Below, piece after piece: positions 40,699-49,987 of a stretch of DNA of 64,000 bases; position 1 is the stretch's first letter, and each line of letters begins with the position of its first letter. The notes under the pieces were generated by a model. That model had not been told where the DNA came from. It was given only the letters and a program-made list of their open reading frames with translations, and did not search any database. The DNA comes from an uncultured Celeribacter sp. Lineage in GTDB: Bacteria; Pseudomonadota; Alphaproteobacteria; Rhodobacterales; Rhodobacteraceae. Location of the stretch: contig NZ_OY781106.1 of the NCBI RefSeq assembly GCF_963676475.1, positions 434,001 through 498,000 on the forward strand, given 5' to 3'. Made by a program: the position numbers and the translations under genes.

Positions 40699-41013
40699 AT
40701 GGCGAACCCCTTCCAAGGCGAGGTGGCGCTCACGATGAATGGCGAGCGCCACGTGCTCAAGCTGACGCTTGGGGCGCTGGCCGAACTTGAGGCCGGTCTG
40801 GAGACGGACACGCTTGTCGCGCTGGTCGAACGTTTCGAGGGCGGCAAGTTTTCCTCCGCAGATGTGCTGCGCATTGTCGTGGCGGGTCTTCGGGGGGGCG
40901 GCTGGAAGGGCGGCTATGACGACATCCTGACGGCAGAGATTGCGGGCGGGCCTTTGGAGGCGGCACGTGTCGGTGCAGAGCTGATTTCGCGGGCCTTCAC
41001 GGTGCCGGGATAG
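40699..41013 (+). CDS. GTA tail assembly chaperone (g10 homologue)
   Basis: 104-residue gene-transfer-agent-specific protein: NGERHVLKLTLGALAELEAG, DVLRIVVAGLRGGG. Its position between the tail tube and tape measure genes, together with the following small ORF, matches the tail chaperone pair of siphophages. The family (GTA_gp10-like) is recognised by position and sequence style. Confidence 0.85.
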   Translation: MANPFQGEVALTMNGERHVLKLTLGALAELEAGLETDTLVALVERFEGGKFSSADVLRIVVAGLRGGGWKGGYDDILTAEIAGGPLEAARVGAELISRAFTVPG

Positions 41014-41025
41014 GGAGGCGCGCTG

Positions 41026-41244
41026 ATGGGAATGATGACGACAGAGGGCTTTGACTGGCCCGCGCTGATGCGGATCGGGATGAAGGGATTGGGGCTGAAA
41101 CCCCATGAGTTCTGGGCGCTGACGCCCGCCGAATTCCTGATCCTGACCGGGGCTGGAAGCGGCTCTGCCCCGATGGGGCGCGCGCGGCTCGATGAGTTGA
41201 GCAAAGCCTATCCAGACGCGAGTTCAGGCGTAACACAAGGGTAA
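41026..41244 (+). CDS. small GTA tail protein (g10.1 homologue)
   Basis: 72-residue protein with FDWPALMRIGMKGLGLKPHE and FWALTPAEFLILTG, the pattern of the small conserved phage protein found next to g10 (phage TIGR02216 type). In siphophages the second chaperone reading frame sits here; in this cluster it is a separate ORF with its own start rather than a frameshift product. Confidence 0.8.
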   Translation: MGMMTTEGFDWPALMRIGMKGLGLKPHEFWALTPAEFLILTGAGSGSAPMGRARLDELSKAYPDASSGVTQG

Positions 41245-41248
41245 GACG

Positions 41249-41932
41249 ATGGCTGACGAGATCAACGGCACGGATATCAACGGGCTCGACACGTTTGAAG
41301 ACAAGGTCGAGCAGATGGAAAGCGCCATCGGCGGCGCGGAGGCCATGGCGGCGGCGTTCAATCAGGAGATGGTCCGTTTGCAGGCCACGGTGGCCGAGAC
41401 CCAGCGGGAGGTGTCCAAGTTGGAAAGCGGCATTTCGCGGGGGCTGAAGAAGGCTATCGACGGTTTGGTGTTCGACGGCGACACGCTGGCGGATGCGCTT
41501 CGGGGCTTGGGCGAGTCGATGCTCAATGCGGCCTATAATGCGGCGCTCAGCCCTGTGACCAGCCACGTCGGCTCGGTGATGGGGAACGGTCTCGAGGGAC
41601 TTATTCAGGGCCTTTTGCCGTTCGAGAGAGGCGGCGCCTTTGCGCAAGGCCGGGTGATGCCTTTTGCCAATGGTGGCGTGGTTTCCAGTCCGACCTTTTT
41701 CCCGATGCGCGGCGGCACGGGGCTTATGGGCGAAGCGGGGGCGGAGGCAATTATGCCGCTCACGCGTGGAGCCAACGGCAAGCTCGGTGTGCAGGCGCAG
41801 GGCGGTGCCGCGCGTCCCGTCAACATCACGATGAACATCACGACGCCCGATGTGCAGGGCTTCCAACGCAGCCAGAGCCAGGTGGCGGCCCAGTTGAGCC
41901 GCGCCTTGGGCCGTGGGTCGCGCAATCAGTAA
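41249..41932 (+). CDS. GTA tape measure protein (g11 homologue)
   Basis: 227-residue tail tape measure, close in length to the 219-residue RcGTA protein and far shorter than phage tape measures, in line with the short GTA tail. A coiled coil (FEDKVEQMESAIGGAEAMAA to about residue 65) is followed by a Gly-rich hydrophobic middle and the segment FPMRGGTGLMGEAGAEAIMP, seen in many tape-measure C-termini. Confidence 0.87.
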   Translation: MADEINGTDINGLDTFEDKVEQMESAIGGAEAMAAAFNQEMVRLQATVAETQREVSKLESGISRGLKKAIDGLVFDGDTLADALRGLGESMLNAAYNAALSPVTSHVGSVMGNGLEGLIQGLLPFERGGAFAQGRVMPFANGGVVSSPTFFPMRGGTGLMGEAGAEAIMPLTRGANGKLGVQAQGGAARPVNITMNITTPDVQGFQRSQSQVAAQLSRALGRGSRNQ

Positions 41933-41984
41933 CGCCGTGTCCGGGGGAGAAATCTCCCCGAGACCGCCATCCGGAGGGTAGACG

Positions 41985-42617
41985 ATGGGTTTTCATGAAG
42001 TGAGATTTCCGGCGAACCTGAGCTTTGGCTCGGTCGGGGGACCTGAGCGGCGCACCGATGTGGTGACGCTGGCCAACGGGTTCGAAGAACGCAACACGCC
42101 CTGGGCCCATTCGCGTCGCCGCTATGATGCGGGCATGGGGATGCGTTCTCTGGATGACATCGAGCTGATGATCGCGTTTTTCGAGGCGCGCAAGGGCCAG
42201 CTCTATGGGTTCCGCTGGAAGGACTGGTCGGATTACAAGACCTGCAAGGCCTCTGCCGCGATCGGCTTTGAGGACCAGCTCATCGCCTATGGCGACGGCG
42301 AGACCACGGTGTTTCAGCTGAATAAAAACTACACCTCCGGCGAGACCACCTACGTGCGTCCGATCAAGAAGCCCGTGTTCAGCACGGTGAAGCTCGGGAT
42401 TGGCGGGCAGGAAGCCTTTGAGGCCATCGACTGGGAAGTGGACACGCTCACAGGGCTGGTCACCTTTGGCACGCCGCCGGGCGAGGGTGCTGCGATCACC
42501 GCAGGCTTCGAATTCGACGTGCCGGTGCGGTTTGACACCGACAGCATCTCGACCTCGGTCGCCTCGTTTCAGGCGGGCGAAGTGCCGAATGTGCCGGTCG
42601 TGGAGGTGCGTGTCTGA
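41985..42617 (+). CDS. GTA distal tail protein (g12 homologue)
   Basis: 210-residue DUF2460-type distal tail protein forming the ring between tube and hub. Signature segments are FHEVRFPANLSFGSVGGPER, WAHSRRRYDAGMGMRSLDDI and FFEARKGQLYGFRWKDWSDY. The stop overlaps the start of the next gene (TGATG). Confidence 0.9.
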   Translation: MGFHEVRFPANLSFGSVGGPERRTDVVTLANGFEERNTPWAHSRRRYDAGMGMRSLDDIELMIAFFEARKGQLYGFRWKDWSDYKTCKASAAIGFEDQLIAYGDGETTVFQLNKNYTSGETTYVRPIKKPVFSTVKLGIGGQEAFEAIDWEVDTLTGLVTFGTPPGEGAAITAGFEFDVPVRFDTDSISTSVASFQAGEVPNVPVVEVRV

Positions 42618-43534
42618 TGGCGATCTCTGACGAACTTCAATCCCATCTTTTGAGCGGAACCACGACGCTGTGCCGGGCCTGGGCCTTGGTGCGCAAGGAC
42701 GGTACGACTTATGGGTTCACCGATCACGACAACGATCTGAGCTTTGAGGGGCTGGCCTTCAAGGCGGACACGGGCCTGACGGCCAATGCGTTGGAGCAGT
42801 CCACCGGCCTGTCGGTCGACAACACCGAGGCGCTGGGCGCCTTGAGTGCGGCAGCGGTCAAGGAAGAGGACATCCGTGCCGGGCGTTTTGACGGCGCTGC
42901 TGTGCGGTCGTGGCTTGTGAACTGGGCCGATGTGAACCAGCGTGTGTTGCTGTTTAAAGGCACCTTTGGCGAAATCACGCGGGTCTCCGGCGGCTTTCGC
43001 GCTGAACTTCGTGGTCTGACTGAAGAGCTGAACCAGCCGCAAGGTCGGATTTACCAATCGACCTGTTCGGCGATTTTGGGCGACAAAGGCTGTCGTTTCA
43101 ACACGTTGCAGGCCGGATTCTATACCGACATTCCGGTGGAAACCGCCGAAAAAGGTAAGATTTTCAACTTTGCGACGCTTACGGATTTCGACGACAGATG
43201 GTTCGAACGCGGGCGTTTGACCGTCTTGTCCGGTGCGGCGAAAGGACTCGTCGGGCTGGTGAAAAACGACCGGCTGTCGGCGACGGGGCGCAAGGTCGAG
43301 CTATGGGAAGACCTGCGCGCCGAGATCGCTGTCGGAGATATGATCCGCATTGAAGCGGGCTGTGACAAACGCGCGGAAACATGCCGGTTGAAGTTCGACA
43401 ACTTCCTGAACTTTCAAGGTTTTCCGCATATTCCTGGCGAAGATTGGCTGGCGTCCTATCCGGTCAAGAGTGGAGAGAACGATGGCGGCAGCCTGACAAG
43501 CTCCGAGTCTTCGCTCTTCGGCTTACAGGGATAA
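42617..43534 (+). CDS. GTA tail hub protein (g13 homologue)
   Basis: 305-residue DUF2163-type hub protein. It opens with ELQSHLLSGTTTLCRAWALV and ends with four cysteines spaced as in the iron-sulfur-binding hub of RcGTA: CSAILGDKGC, then CDKRAETC. In RcGTA this protein carries a metal cluster; the cysteines support the same here. Overlaps g12 by 1 bp. Confidence 0.9.
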   Translation: MAISDELQSHLLSGTTTLCRAWALVRKDGTTYGFTDHDNDLSFEGLAFKADTGLTANALEQSTGLSVDNTEALGALSAAAVKEEDIRAGRFDGAAVRSWLVNWADVNQRVLLFKGTFGEITRVSGGFRAELRGLTEELNQPQGRIYQSTCSAILGDKGCRFNTLQAGFYTDIPVETAEKGKIFNFATLTDFDDRWFERGRLTVLSGAAKGLVGLVKNDRLSATGRKVELWEDLRAEIAVGDMIRIEAGCDKRAETCRLKFDNFLNFQGFPHIPGEDWLASYPVKSGENDGGSLTSSESSLFGLQG

Positions 43535-43541
43535 CCACATC

Positions 43542-43997
43542 ATGACTTCGGAGTTGAATATTGCAGATCGTGCGCGGGCCTGGATTGGCACGCCCTATCT
43601 GCATCAAGCGTCCTGTAAAGGCGCGGGGACGGATTGTCTCGGGCTTTTGCGCGGCATTTGGCGCGAGGTTTACGGCCAGGAGCCGGAACTCATTCCGCCC
43701 TACACGCCGGATTGGAGTGAACCGCAACAGGACGAGCGTCTGCTGCGGGCGGCGCGCGCACATCTGATCGAAAAACCCCTGTCCGAGATGGTCTCGGGCA
43801 ATGTGTTGGTGTTTCGCATGCGCAAGGGCGCCGTCGCGAAACATCTGGGCATCGTGGGCGACAGCGGCGCGGTGCCGACATTCATCCATGCCTATAGCGG
43901 GCATGGGGTGATCGAAAACGCGCTCAGCGCACCGTGGAAACGGCGGATTGCGGGCTGTTTTGCCTTTCCGTCCCTCACGAGCCTTTCAGGGAGGTAA
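43542..43997 (+). CDS. GTA cell-wall peptidase (g14 homologue)
   Basis: 151-residue NlpC/P60 peptidase at the tail tip, expected to cut peptide cross-links of the recipient's peptidoglycan during DNA entry. The nucleophile Cys is in GTDCLGLLRG and the His in AKHLGIVGD. Size and position match g14 of RcGTA. Confidence 0.92.
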   Translation: MTSELNIADRARAWIGTPYLHQASCKGAGTDCLGLLRGIWREVYGQEPELIPPYTPDWSEPQQDERLLRAARAHLIEKPLSEMVSGNVLVFRMRKGAVAKHLGIVGDSGAVPTFIHAYSGHGVIENALSAPWKRRIAGCFAFPSLTSLSGR

Positions 43998-44000
43998 CTC

Positions 44001-47000
44001 ATGGCAACGATTGTACTTTCAGCTGCGGGTGCGGCCGTCGGCGCCTCTGTTGGCGGCGGTGTGTTTGGCCTGTCTTCCGTGGTCATCGGACGCGCCATCG
44101 GGGCCACGATCGGACGCGCGATTGATCAGCGCCTGATGGGCGTCGGCAGTCAGACCGTTGAAACCGGGCGTGTCGAACGCTTTCGTCTCATGGGGGCGTC
44201 CGAGGGCGCGACCGTGGCGCAGGTTTATGGGCGCATGCGGGTCGGTGGTCAGGTGATCTGGGCGACCGAATTTCAGGAACATACCACGACCAGTGGCGGA
44301 GGCGGCGGCAAAGGGGCGCCGAGGACGCCGCAGGTCACGGAATACAGCTATTCCGTCTCGTTGGCGATTGCGCTCTGTGAGGGCGTGATCTCGCGTGTGG
44401 GGCGCATCTGGGCCGATGGCAGCGAGGTGGACGTCAGCACCCTGACCATGCGGGTCTATCATGGCACAGACGATCAGCTTCCCGATGCCAAGATCGAGGC
44501 TGTCGAAGGCGCAGGCACCGTGCCCGCCTATCGTGGCATTGCTTATGTCGTTCTCGAGGACGTGGACCTGACCGCCTTTGGCAACCGGGTGCCGCAATTT
44601 ACCTTTGAAATCATGCGCCCGGATCAATCCGCTGGCGAGAAAAGCGATCTGACGCATCTTGTGCCTGCCGTGGCGATGATCCCCGGCACGGGCGAATATT
44701 CCCTTGCGACCCGGCCGGTCTATCTTCGGGATGGGGCAGGCAGAACGATTGTTTCGAACGTCAATGCGGCCTCGGGGCGACCGGATTTTTCCACCTCTCT
44801 GGAGGCCATGACGGACGAGTTGCCGAATTGTGGGTCAACATCTTTGGTCGTGTCCTGGTTCGGGGATGATCTGCGCTGTGGCAGCTGTCAGATCCAGCCA
44901 AAGGTGGAACAGGCGAACATTGATGCGCCCGATATGCCCTGGTCCGTGTCCGGGCTCACGCGTGGAACGGCGGGGGTGATCCCGCGCGATGCGGATGATC
45001 GCGTGATCTATGGCGGCACACCGACGGATCAGTCCGTGGTTCAGGCGATCCGGGCGCTCCAAGACGCTGGACAGGAGGTGATGTTCTATCCATTCATCCT
45101 GATGGAGCAGACGGAGGGCAACGGGCTTGTCGATCCGTGGACCGGGGAACCGGAACAACCCGCACTGCCGTGGCGCGGGCGCATCACGACCGCTTTGGCG
45201 CCGGGTGTCACGGGCACCACGGATGGCACGGCGGCGGCAGATGCCGAGGTTGCGGCCTTTTTCGGCGCGGCGCAGGTCAGCGATTTCACGGCTTCCGGCG
45301 ATAAGGTCACCTACACGGGGCCTGCGGAGTTTTCCTTCCGCCGGATGATCCTGCACTACGCACATCTTTGTGCGCTGGCGGGTGGCGTCGAGTCGTTTTG
45401 CATTGGGTCCGAAATGCGGTCGCTCACGCGTATTCGCGGGGCATCCGGCTTTCCGGCTGTGGATCAGTTGATCCAGCTGGCCGCCGATGTACGCACGATC
45501 CTGGGGGCTGAGTGCAAGATCGGCTATGCGGCGGATTGGTCCGAATATTTCGGCTATCAGGCCGACGGCAATTTCTATTACAATCTTGATGCGCTCTGGG
45601 CCGATGACAACATCGACTTCATCGGCATCGACAACTACATGCCGCTCTCCGATTGGCGCGATGGTGATGTACATGCTGACGCCGATTGGGGGTCGATCTA
45701 CAATCTCGACTATCTCAAGGCCAATATTGAAGGCGGTGAGGGCTATGACTGGTATTACGCGCATGAAAACCATGACGTGGCCCAGATCCGCACGCCGATC
45801 ACCGATGGCGCCTATGGCGAGGATTGGGTTTATCGCTACAAGGACATCCGCAATTGGTGGCTGAACGCTCACCACGACCGGATCGGCGGCGTGCGGAGTG
45901 AGACGCCGACCGCATGGGTGCCGCAATCGAAACCTGTCTGGTTCACCGAAATGGGCTGTGCCGCGATCGACAAGGGCACCAATGAGCCGAACAAGTTTCT
46001 GGATGCGAAATCCTCGGAGAGCGCTCTTCCGGCCTATTCCAACGGGCGGCGGGATGATTTCATCCAGCTTCAGTACATTCGGGCGATGACCGGATACTGG
46101 GGCGAGGGCGAGAACAACCCGACGTCCGAGGTCTACGATGGTCCGATGATCGACATGACCCGTGCCCATGTCTGGGCTTGGGACGCGCGGCCCTATCCGG
46201 CGTTTCCCTCGGTGACGTCCGTATGGTCCGATGGCGACAATTACGCCAAGGGGCATTGGCTCAACGGGCGCTCGACCGCTCGGTCCCTCGCCGATGTGGT
46301 AACCGAAATCTGTGCGCGTTCCGGCGTGGAAGAGATCGACACCTCTGAGCTTTGGGGCGTACTCCGCGGCTACAATGTCACGGACATCGCGGGTGCGCGC
46401 TCTGCGCTTCAACCCTTGATGCTGGCTTACGGCTTCGAGGCGGTTGAGCGCGAGGGGCAGCTGATTTTCCGGTCTCGTGACGGCAAATCGCAATTGACGC
46501 TGACAGATACGGATCTGGCAGTGTCCGATGAGTTGGACGGACTTCTGGAACGCGTGCGGGCTCCCGAAGCCGAGGTGGCAAACCGGGTGCAGCTGACCTT
46601 TGTCGATGCCGATGGCGATTATGCCGCGCGCTCCGAGGAGGCGGTTTTCCCGGATGAAGACAGCCGTCTGGTGTCGCAATCCGAACTGCCTCTGGCGCTC
46701 ACGCGATCCGAAGGGCGTCAGGTTGTCGAGCGCTGGCTTTCCGAGTCGCGGATCGCAAGGGATTCGGCGCGGTTTTCTCTGCCGCCTTCGCTCATGTCCT
46801 ATGGCGCGGGCGATGTGATCAGCGTCGAGACCGAGGAGGGCACGCTGCGCTACCGGGTCGATCACGCCACCCTTGGCCAGCAGCAACAGATCGAAGCGGT
46901 GCGGGTCGAACAGGAGATCTACGAGCCTTCCGACATGGTCGAAGAGATCATCGAGGCCAAACCTTTCGCTGCGCCTGTCCCGGTCTATCCGCTGTTCCTA

Positions 47001-47924
47001 GATCTGCCTTTGCTGACCGGCGATGAAGTGCCTTACACGCCACATATCGCGGTGACGGCCAATCCCTGGCCGGGCTCTGCGGCGGTCTATGCCTCGACGT
47101 CTGACAGCGGCTATACGCTCAACACTCTGGTGCCGAGCTGGGCCACGATCGGCGTCACGCAAACCGCGTTGGAGGCGGCCAAGCCCGGTCTCTGGGATCG
47201 CGGGCCTGTGCTGCGGGTGAAACTCACGCGCGGCGAATTGTCCTCGGTCGACCCTATAGATGTGCTCAACGGCGCCAATGTCGCGGCCATCGGCGATGGC
47301 AGCTCGTCCAACTGGGAGGTGTTCCAATTCGCCAATGCCGAGATCGTGGGTGAGAACACCTATGACATTTCCCTGCGGCTCAGAGGACAGGTGGGGACGG
47401 ATGCTCTGGACACAGGCGCGATGACGCAAAGCTGGCCGGTGGGCTCGCGCTTTGTGCTGATCAACACGACTTTGCGTCAGCTCGATTTGCCGCAGTCGTC
47501 GCGTGGCCTGGCACGCCATTATCGCATTGGCCCGTCGAACCGGCCCTATGATGATACGATCTACACCCATTATGTCGAGGCTTTCGATGGCATCGGATTG
47601 CGCCCCTATGCGCCTGCGCATCTCAGGGCAGTGCAGTCCGGCACGGGGAATACGGAGGTCAGCTGGGTGCGGCGCACACGCATCGACGGGGACAGTTGGC
47701 AATCTGTCGAGGTGCCTCTGGGCGAAAGCTTCGAGCTCTATCTTGTCCGTGTCGTCAAAGACGGTGCCATCCTGCGCGAAACCACCACCGGCTCCCCGAG
47801 CTGGACGTATATGTCCGCACAGAAAACCAGCGACGGTCTGACCGGCGCTTATGAAATCCACGTTGCCCAAATGTCCGAAAGCTTCGGCGCGGGCCTTTTC
47901 AAAAGGATTGAGATCAATGAGTGA
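44001..47924 (+). CDS. GTA megatron / tail tip host-interaction protein (g15 homologue)
   Basis: 1307-residue tail-tip protein, the largest of the particle. The N-terminal part has two hydrophobic stretches (VGASVGGGVFGLSSVVIGRA). Around residues 450-720 lies the GTA TIM-barrel domain: CIGSEMRSLTRIRG, IDFIGIDNYMPLSDW and WFTEMGCAAIDKGTNEPN, a glycoside-hydrolase-like fold. A Phage-tail_3 hub domain follows (about 770-950), and the C-terminal part is beta-rich. It binds the recipient and guides the DNA. The end overlaps the next gene by 8 bp. Confidence 0.93.
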   Translation: MATIVLSAAGAAVGASVGGGVFGLSSVVIGRAIGATIGRAIDQRLMGVGSQTVETGRVERFRLMGASEGATVAQVYGRMRVGGQVIWATEFQEHTTTSGGGGGKGAPRTPQVTEYSYSVSLAIALCEGVISRVGRIWADGSEVDVSTLTMRVYHGTDDQLPDAKIEAVEGAGTVPAYRGIAYVVLEDVDLTAFGNRVPQFTFEIMRPDQSAGEKSDLTHLVPAVAMIPGTGEYSLATRPVYLRDGAGRTIVSNVNAASGRPDFSTSLEAMTDELPNCGSTSLVVSWFGDDLRCGSCQIQPKVEQANIDAPDMPWSVSGLTRGTAGVIPRDADDRVIYGGTPTDQSVVQAIRALQDAGQEVMFYPFILMEQTEGNGLVDPWTGEPEQPALPWRGRITTALAPGVTGTTDGTAAADAEVAAFFGAAQVSDFTASGDKVTYTGPAEFSFRRMILHYAHLCALAGGVESFCIGSEMRSLTRIRGASGFPAVDQLIQLAADVRTILGAECKIGYAADWSEYFGYQADGNFYYNLDALWADDNIDFIGIDNYMPLSDWRDGDVHADADWGSIYNLDYLKANIEGGEGYDWYYAHENHDVAQIRTPITDGAYGEDWVYRYKDIRNWWLNAHHDRIGGVRSETPTAWVPQSKPVWFTEMGCAAIDKGTNEPNKFLDAKSSESALPAYSNGRRDDFIQLQYIRAMTGYWGEGENNPTSEVYDGPMIDMTRAHVWAWDARPYPAFPSVTSVWSDGDNYAKGHWLNGRSTARSLADVVTEICARSGVEEIDTSELWGVLRGYNVTDIAGARSALQPLMLAYGFEAVEREGQLIFRSRDGKSQLTLTDTDLAVSDELDGLLERVRAPEAEVANRVQLTFVDADGDYAARSEEAVFPDEDSRLVSQSELPLALTRSEGRQVVERWLSESRIARDSARFSLPPSLMSYGAGDVISVETEEGTLRYRVDHATLGQQQQIEAVRVEQEIYEPSDMVEEIIEAKPFAAPVPVYPLFLDLPLLTGDEVPYTPHIAVTANPWPGSAAVYASTSDSGYTLNTLVPSWATIGVTQTALEAAKPGLWDRGPVLRVKLTRGELSSVDPIDVLNGANVAAIGDGSSSNWEVFQFANAEIVGENTYDISLRLRGQVGTDALDTGAMTQSWPVGSRFVLINTTLRQLDLPQSSRGLARHYRIGPSNRPYDDTIYTHYVEAFDGIGLRPYAPAHLRAVQSGTGNTEVSWVRRTRIDGDSWQSVEVPLGESFELYLVRVVKDGAILRETTTGSPSWTYMSAQKTSDGLTGAYEIHVAQMSESFGAGLFKRIEINE

Positions 47925-48633
47925 TACAACCCGTTTTGCCCTGCCGCTGATCGAGGCTGCTCAGGCCCAGAAACATGTGACCGTGAACGAGGCGCTGAGC
48001 CGGATCGACGGGCTGATGCAGCTCACGCTCCTCTCCGTGACCGGCAACACCCCGCCTGTGACGCCGCAAGAGGGCGATGCTTATGGCGTGGGTTCCGCCC
48101 CGGTCAATGAGTGGGCCGGTCAGGCGGGGAGGATCGCGCTTTATGTCAACGGCGGCTGGGCTTTCGTGCCCGCCACTTTGGGCATGCGCGCCTATATCGC
48201 GGATCAAAATGGCTGGGCCGGATATGATGGCGCGGATTGGATTTTGGGCCTTCAAACGCTTTCTGCCAACGGGGCGGGCATGGTGCAAAAGGTGATCGAA
48301 GTGGATCACACGATCACCGCCGGGACCACATCGGCGGCCAGCTTTGCGATCCCCGGACAATCCGTCGTCTACGGCGTCACCGGGCGGGTTCTTAGCGACA
48401 TCACCGGCACCGGGCTCACGGGCTTTTCACTCGGGGTAGCGGCCTCTTCGAACCGTTACGGCTCAGGTCTTTCGCTCTCACAGGGCAGCTGGCTGCGCGG
48501 TCTCACCGGCACGCCTTTGACCTATTATGCCTCCGAGGATCTGATCCTCACCGGCGAGGGCGGGGATTTCGATGCGGGCGGTATGATCCGCCTCGCCATC
48601 CACTGCGTGCAATTCTCGCTGCCCTCCGAATAA
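47917..48633 (+). CDS. DUF2793 tail-fibre protein
   Basis: 238 residues. The N-terminal 110 residues are the DUF2793 domain (PLIEAAQAQKHVTVNEALSR, then GDAYGVGSAPVNEWAGQAGR and NGGWAFVPATLGMRAYI); the C-terminal half is beta-rich. In R. capsulatus a DUF2793 tail-fibre gene lies at a separate locus, whereas here it follows g15 directly with an 8-bp overlap. The ATG at 47917 gives the standard start MSDTTRFALPLIE. Confidence 0.85.
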   Translation: MSDTTRFALPLIEAAQAQKHVTVNEALSRIDGLMQLTLLSVTGNTPPVTPQEGDAYGVGSAPVNEWAGQAGRIALYVNGGWAFVPATLGMRAYIADQNGWAGYDGADWILGLQTLSANGAGMVQKVIEVDHTITAGTTSAASFAIPGQSVVYGVTGRVLSDITGTGLTGFSLGVAASSNRYGSGLSLSQGSWLRGLTGTPLTYYASEDLILTGEGGDFDAGGMIRLAIHCVQFSLPSE

Positions 48634-48660
48634 CCTTCTCTCGATCACAACCAATCACAT

Positions 48661-48691
48661 CCCCCGCTGTGCAACACTGGCGGGGGCTTTT
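48661..48691 (+). terminator. terminator after the GTA cluster
   Basis: Stem CCCCCGC (48661-48667) with GCGGGGG (48680-48686), followed by CTTTT, 27 bp after the DUF2793 gene. Confidence 0.8.
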
Positions 48692-48762
48692 GCATGTTCA
48701 CACTCTTGCGCTTTTGAATTCGGACCTATCTATAGTAAGCTCTGAAAAAAGAGGACAAGCGC

Positions 48763-49581
48763 ATGGCCAAGACTCGCACCACCTTGAAAGAACTCGATCC
48801 CGTCTGGAGCCAGGTTGTCTCCGAGGCGCGGCAAGCCGTTGAGGCCGAGCCTCTCTTGGGTGGGTTGGTCCATGCCTGTATCCTGCATCACGAGACTTTG
48901 GAGGATGCGCTGGCCTACCGGATCGCGCAGAAACTTGCCTCTCCCGAGATGTCCGAACAGCTCATCCGCGAGATCGCCGACGACGCCTATTCGGGCGATC
49001 CGATGCTCTCCGAGGCCGCGCGTGCCGACATCGCCGCCGTTTACGATCGCGACCCGGCCTGCCATCGCTACATCCAGCCTTTGCTCTATTTCAAAGGCTT
49101 CCAGGCGATCCAGGCCCATCGCGTTTCCAACTGGCTCTGGCGCGAAGGTCGTCGTGATCTGGCCTATTTCTTCCAGATGCGCATGTCCGAGCAATTCTCC
49201 GTCGACATCCACCCCGCGTGCCGCATCGGCAAGGGGCTGTTCCTCGATCACGCCCATGCGCTGGTCTTTGGCGAAACGGCCGTGATCGGCGACAATGTCT
49301 CGATCCTGCATTCCGTGACGCTTGGCGGCACCGGCAAAGAGGACGAGGACCGTCACCCTAAAATTGGCGACGGTGTCCTGATCGGCGCGGGCGCCAAGGT
49401 GCTGGGCAATATCAAGATCGGCGACTGCTCGCGCGTGGCCGCTGGCTCCGTGGTGCTGTCCGACGTGCCGCATTGCACGACCGTGGCAGGGGTGCCCGCC
49501 AAAGTCGTGGGCGAGGCGGGCTGTTCCCAACCATCGATTTCGATGAACCAACTGATCGGCGCGCGCGGCGAAAAGGCCTGA
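48763..49581 (+). CDS. cysE: serine O-acetyltransferase
   Basis: 272-residue enzyme making O-acetylserine from serine and acetyl-CoA, the first step of cysteine synthesis. The helical N-terminal SAT domain (about 1-140) is followed by left-handed beta-helix hexapeptide repeats. The active-site region GKGLFLDHAHALVFGETAVIGDNV contains the catalytic His/Asp pair, and the loop GGTGKEDEDRHPKIGDGV is typical of CysE. The C-terminal tail is about 25 residues. It lies just downstream of the GTA cluster, as in other Rhodobacterales that I know of. Confidence 0.95.
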   Translation: MAKTRTTLKELDPVWSQVVSEARQAVEAEPLLGGLVHACILHHETLEDALAYRIAQKLASPEMSEQLIREIADDAYSGDPMLSEAARADIAAVYDRDPACHRYIQPLLYFKGFQAIQAHRVSNWLWREGRRDLAYFFQMRMSEQFSVDIHPACRIGKGLFLDHAHALVFGETAVIGDNVSILHSVTLGGTGKEDEDRHPKIGDGVLIGAGAKVLGNIKIGDCSRVAAGSVVLSDVPHCTTVAGVPAKVVGEAGCSQPSISMNQLIGARGEKA

Positions 49582-49597
49582 TCCGCGCTCTTCGGGC

Positions 49598-49918
49598 TTA
49601 ATGTGACGGCGTTCCGCGCTCAAGCGGGGCGCAGATCAGCCGGGCTTTCGGTGGCAAGAGATCGGCCAGAACCTTGCGGCTTTTGATCTCGATCCCAACC
49701 AGTTCCATTCCGATCCGTTCGCAATGGACGGCACTGAATTCCGCAAGCTGATACCGCCCTTGCTCATCGCTGTGCCACATCGGCCCCTCGAATAGACGCT
49801 GCCCCTCTGCGCCTGCTTTGGACCGCATGAGCGGCCCCATCGGATTGGGCGAGACCGCCACAAGCCCTGCGTAACAAAGACCGGCTCCGAAAACAGCGCC
49901 CAGTAAAAATTTCAACAT
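49598..49918 (-). CDS. small exported or membrane-anchored protein
   Basis: 106 residues with an N-terminal hydrophobic helix (FLLGAVFGAGLCYAGLVAV), followed by a soluble region with two cysteines (VHCERIG and LICAPLE) that could form a disulphide. It is probably periplasmic and tethered. Start at 49918; an upstream in-frame start adds 11 residues. It lies convergent with cysE, leftward of the pdh operon. No family recognised. Confidence 0.55.
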   Translation of the reverse strand: MLKFLLGAVFGAGLCYAGLVAVSPNPMGPLMRSKAGAEGQRLFEGPMWHSDEQGRYQLAEFSAVHCERIGMELVGIEIKSRKVLADLLPPKARLICAPLERGTPSH

Positions 49919-49933
49919 CCAATGACCCCTTAA

Positions 49934-49960
49934 GCAAAAGGCCCCACACATGCAGGGCCT
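49934..49960 (-). terminator. pdh operon terminator
   Basis: On the minus strand AGGCCC (from 49955-49960) pairs with GGGCCT (49939-49944), followed by TTTTGCTT. Located 28 bp after pdhC. Confidence 0.7.
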
Positions 49961-49987
49961 CTCGTATCTCTATGATATAGCACGTGA

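Larger units (their letters stand above)
33102..48633 (+). mobile_element. gene transfer agent (RcGTA-type) structural cluster
   Basis: Fifteen collinear genes in the order of the Rhodobacter capsulatus GTA: small and large terminase, portal, prohead protease, capsid, head-tail connectors, tail tube, chaperone, tape measure, and tail tip to hub and fibre. It is a domesticated prophage whose particles package random host DNA. All members seem full length. The cluster departs from the standard form by an antisense gene and terminator between the terminase and portal genes. Regulators and lysis genes lie elsewhere in known hosts and are not in this window. Confidence 0.93.

Noticed and set aside
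44835..46886. 683-codon minus-strand ORF opposite g15
   Set aside because: Antisense shadow caused by codon bias in the 1307-residue tail protein; no start context and Arg/Ile-rich noise composition.
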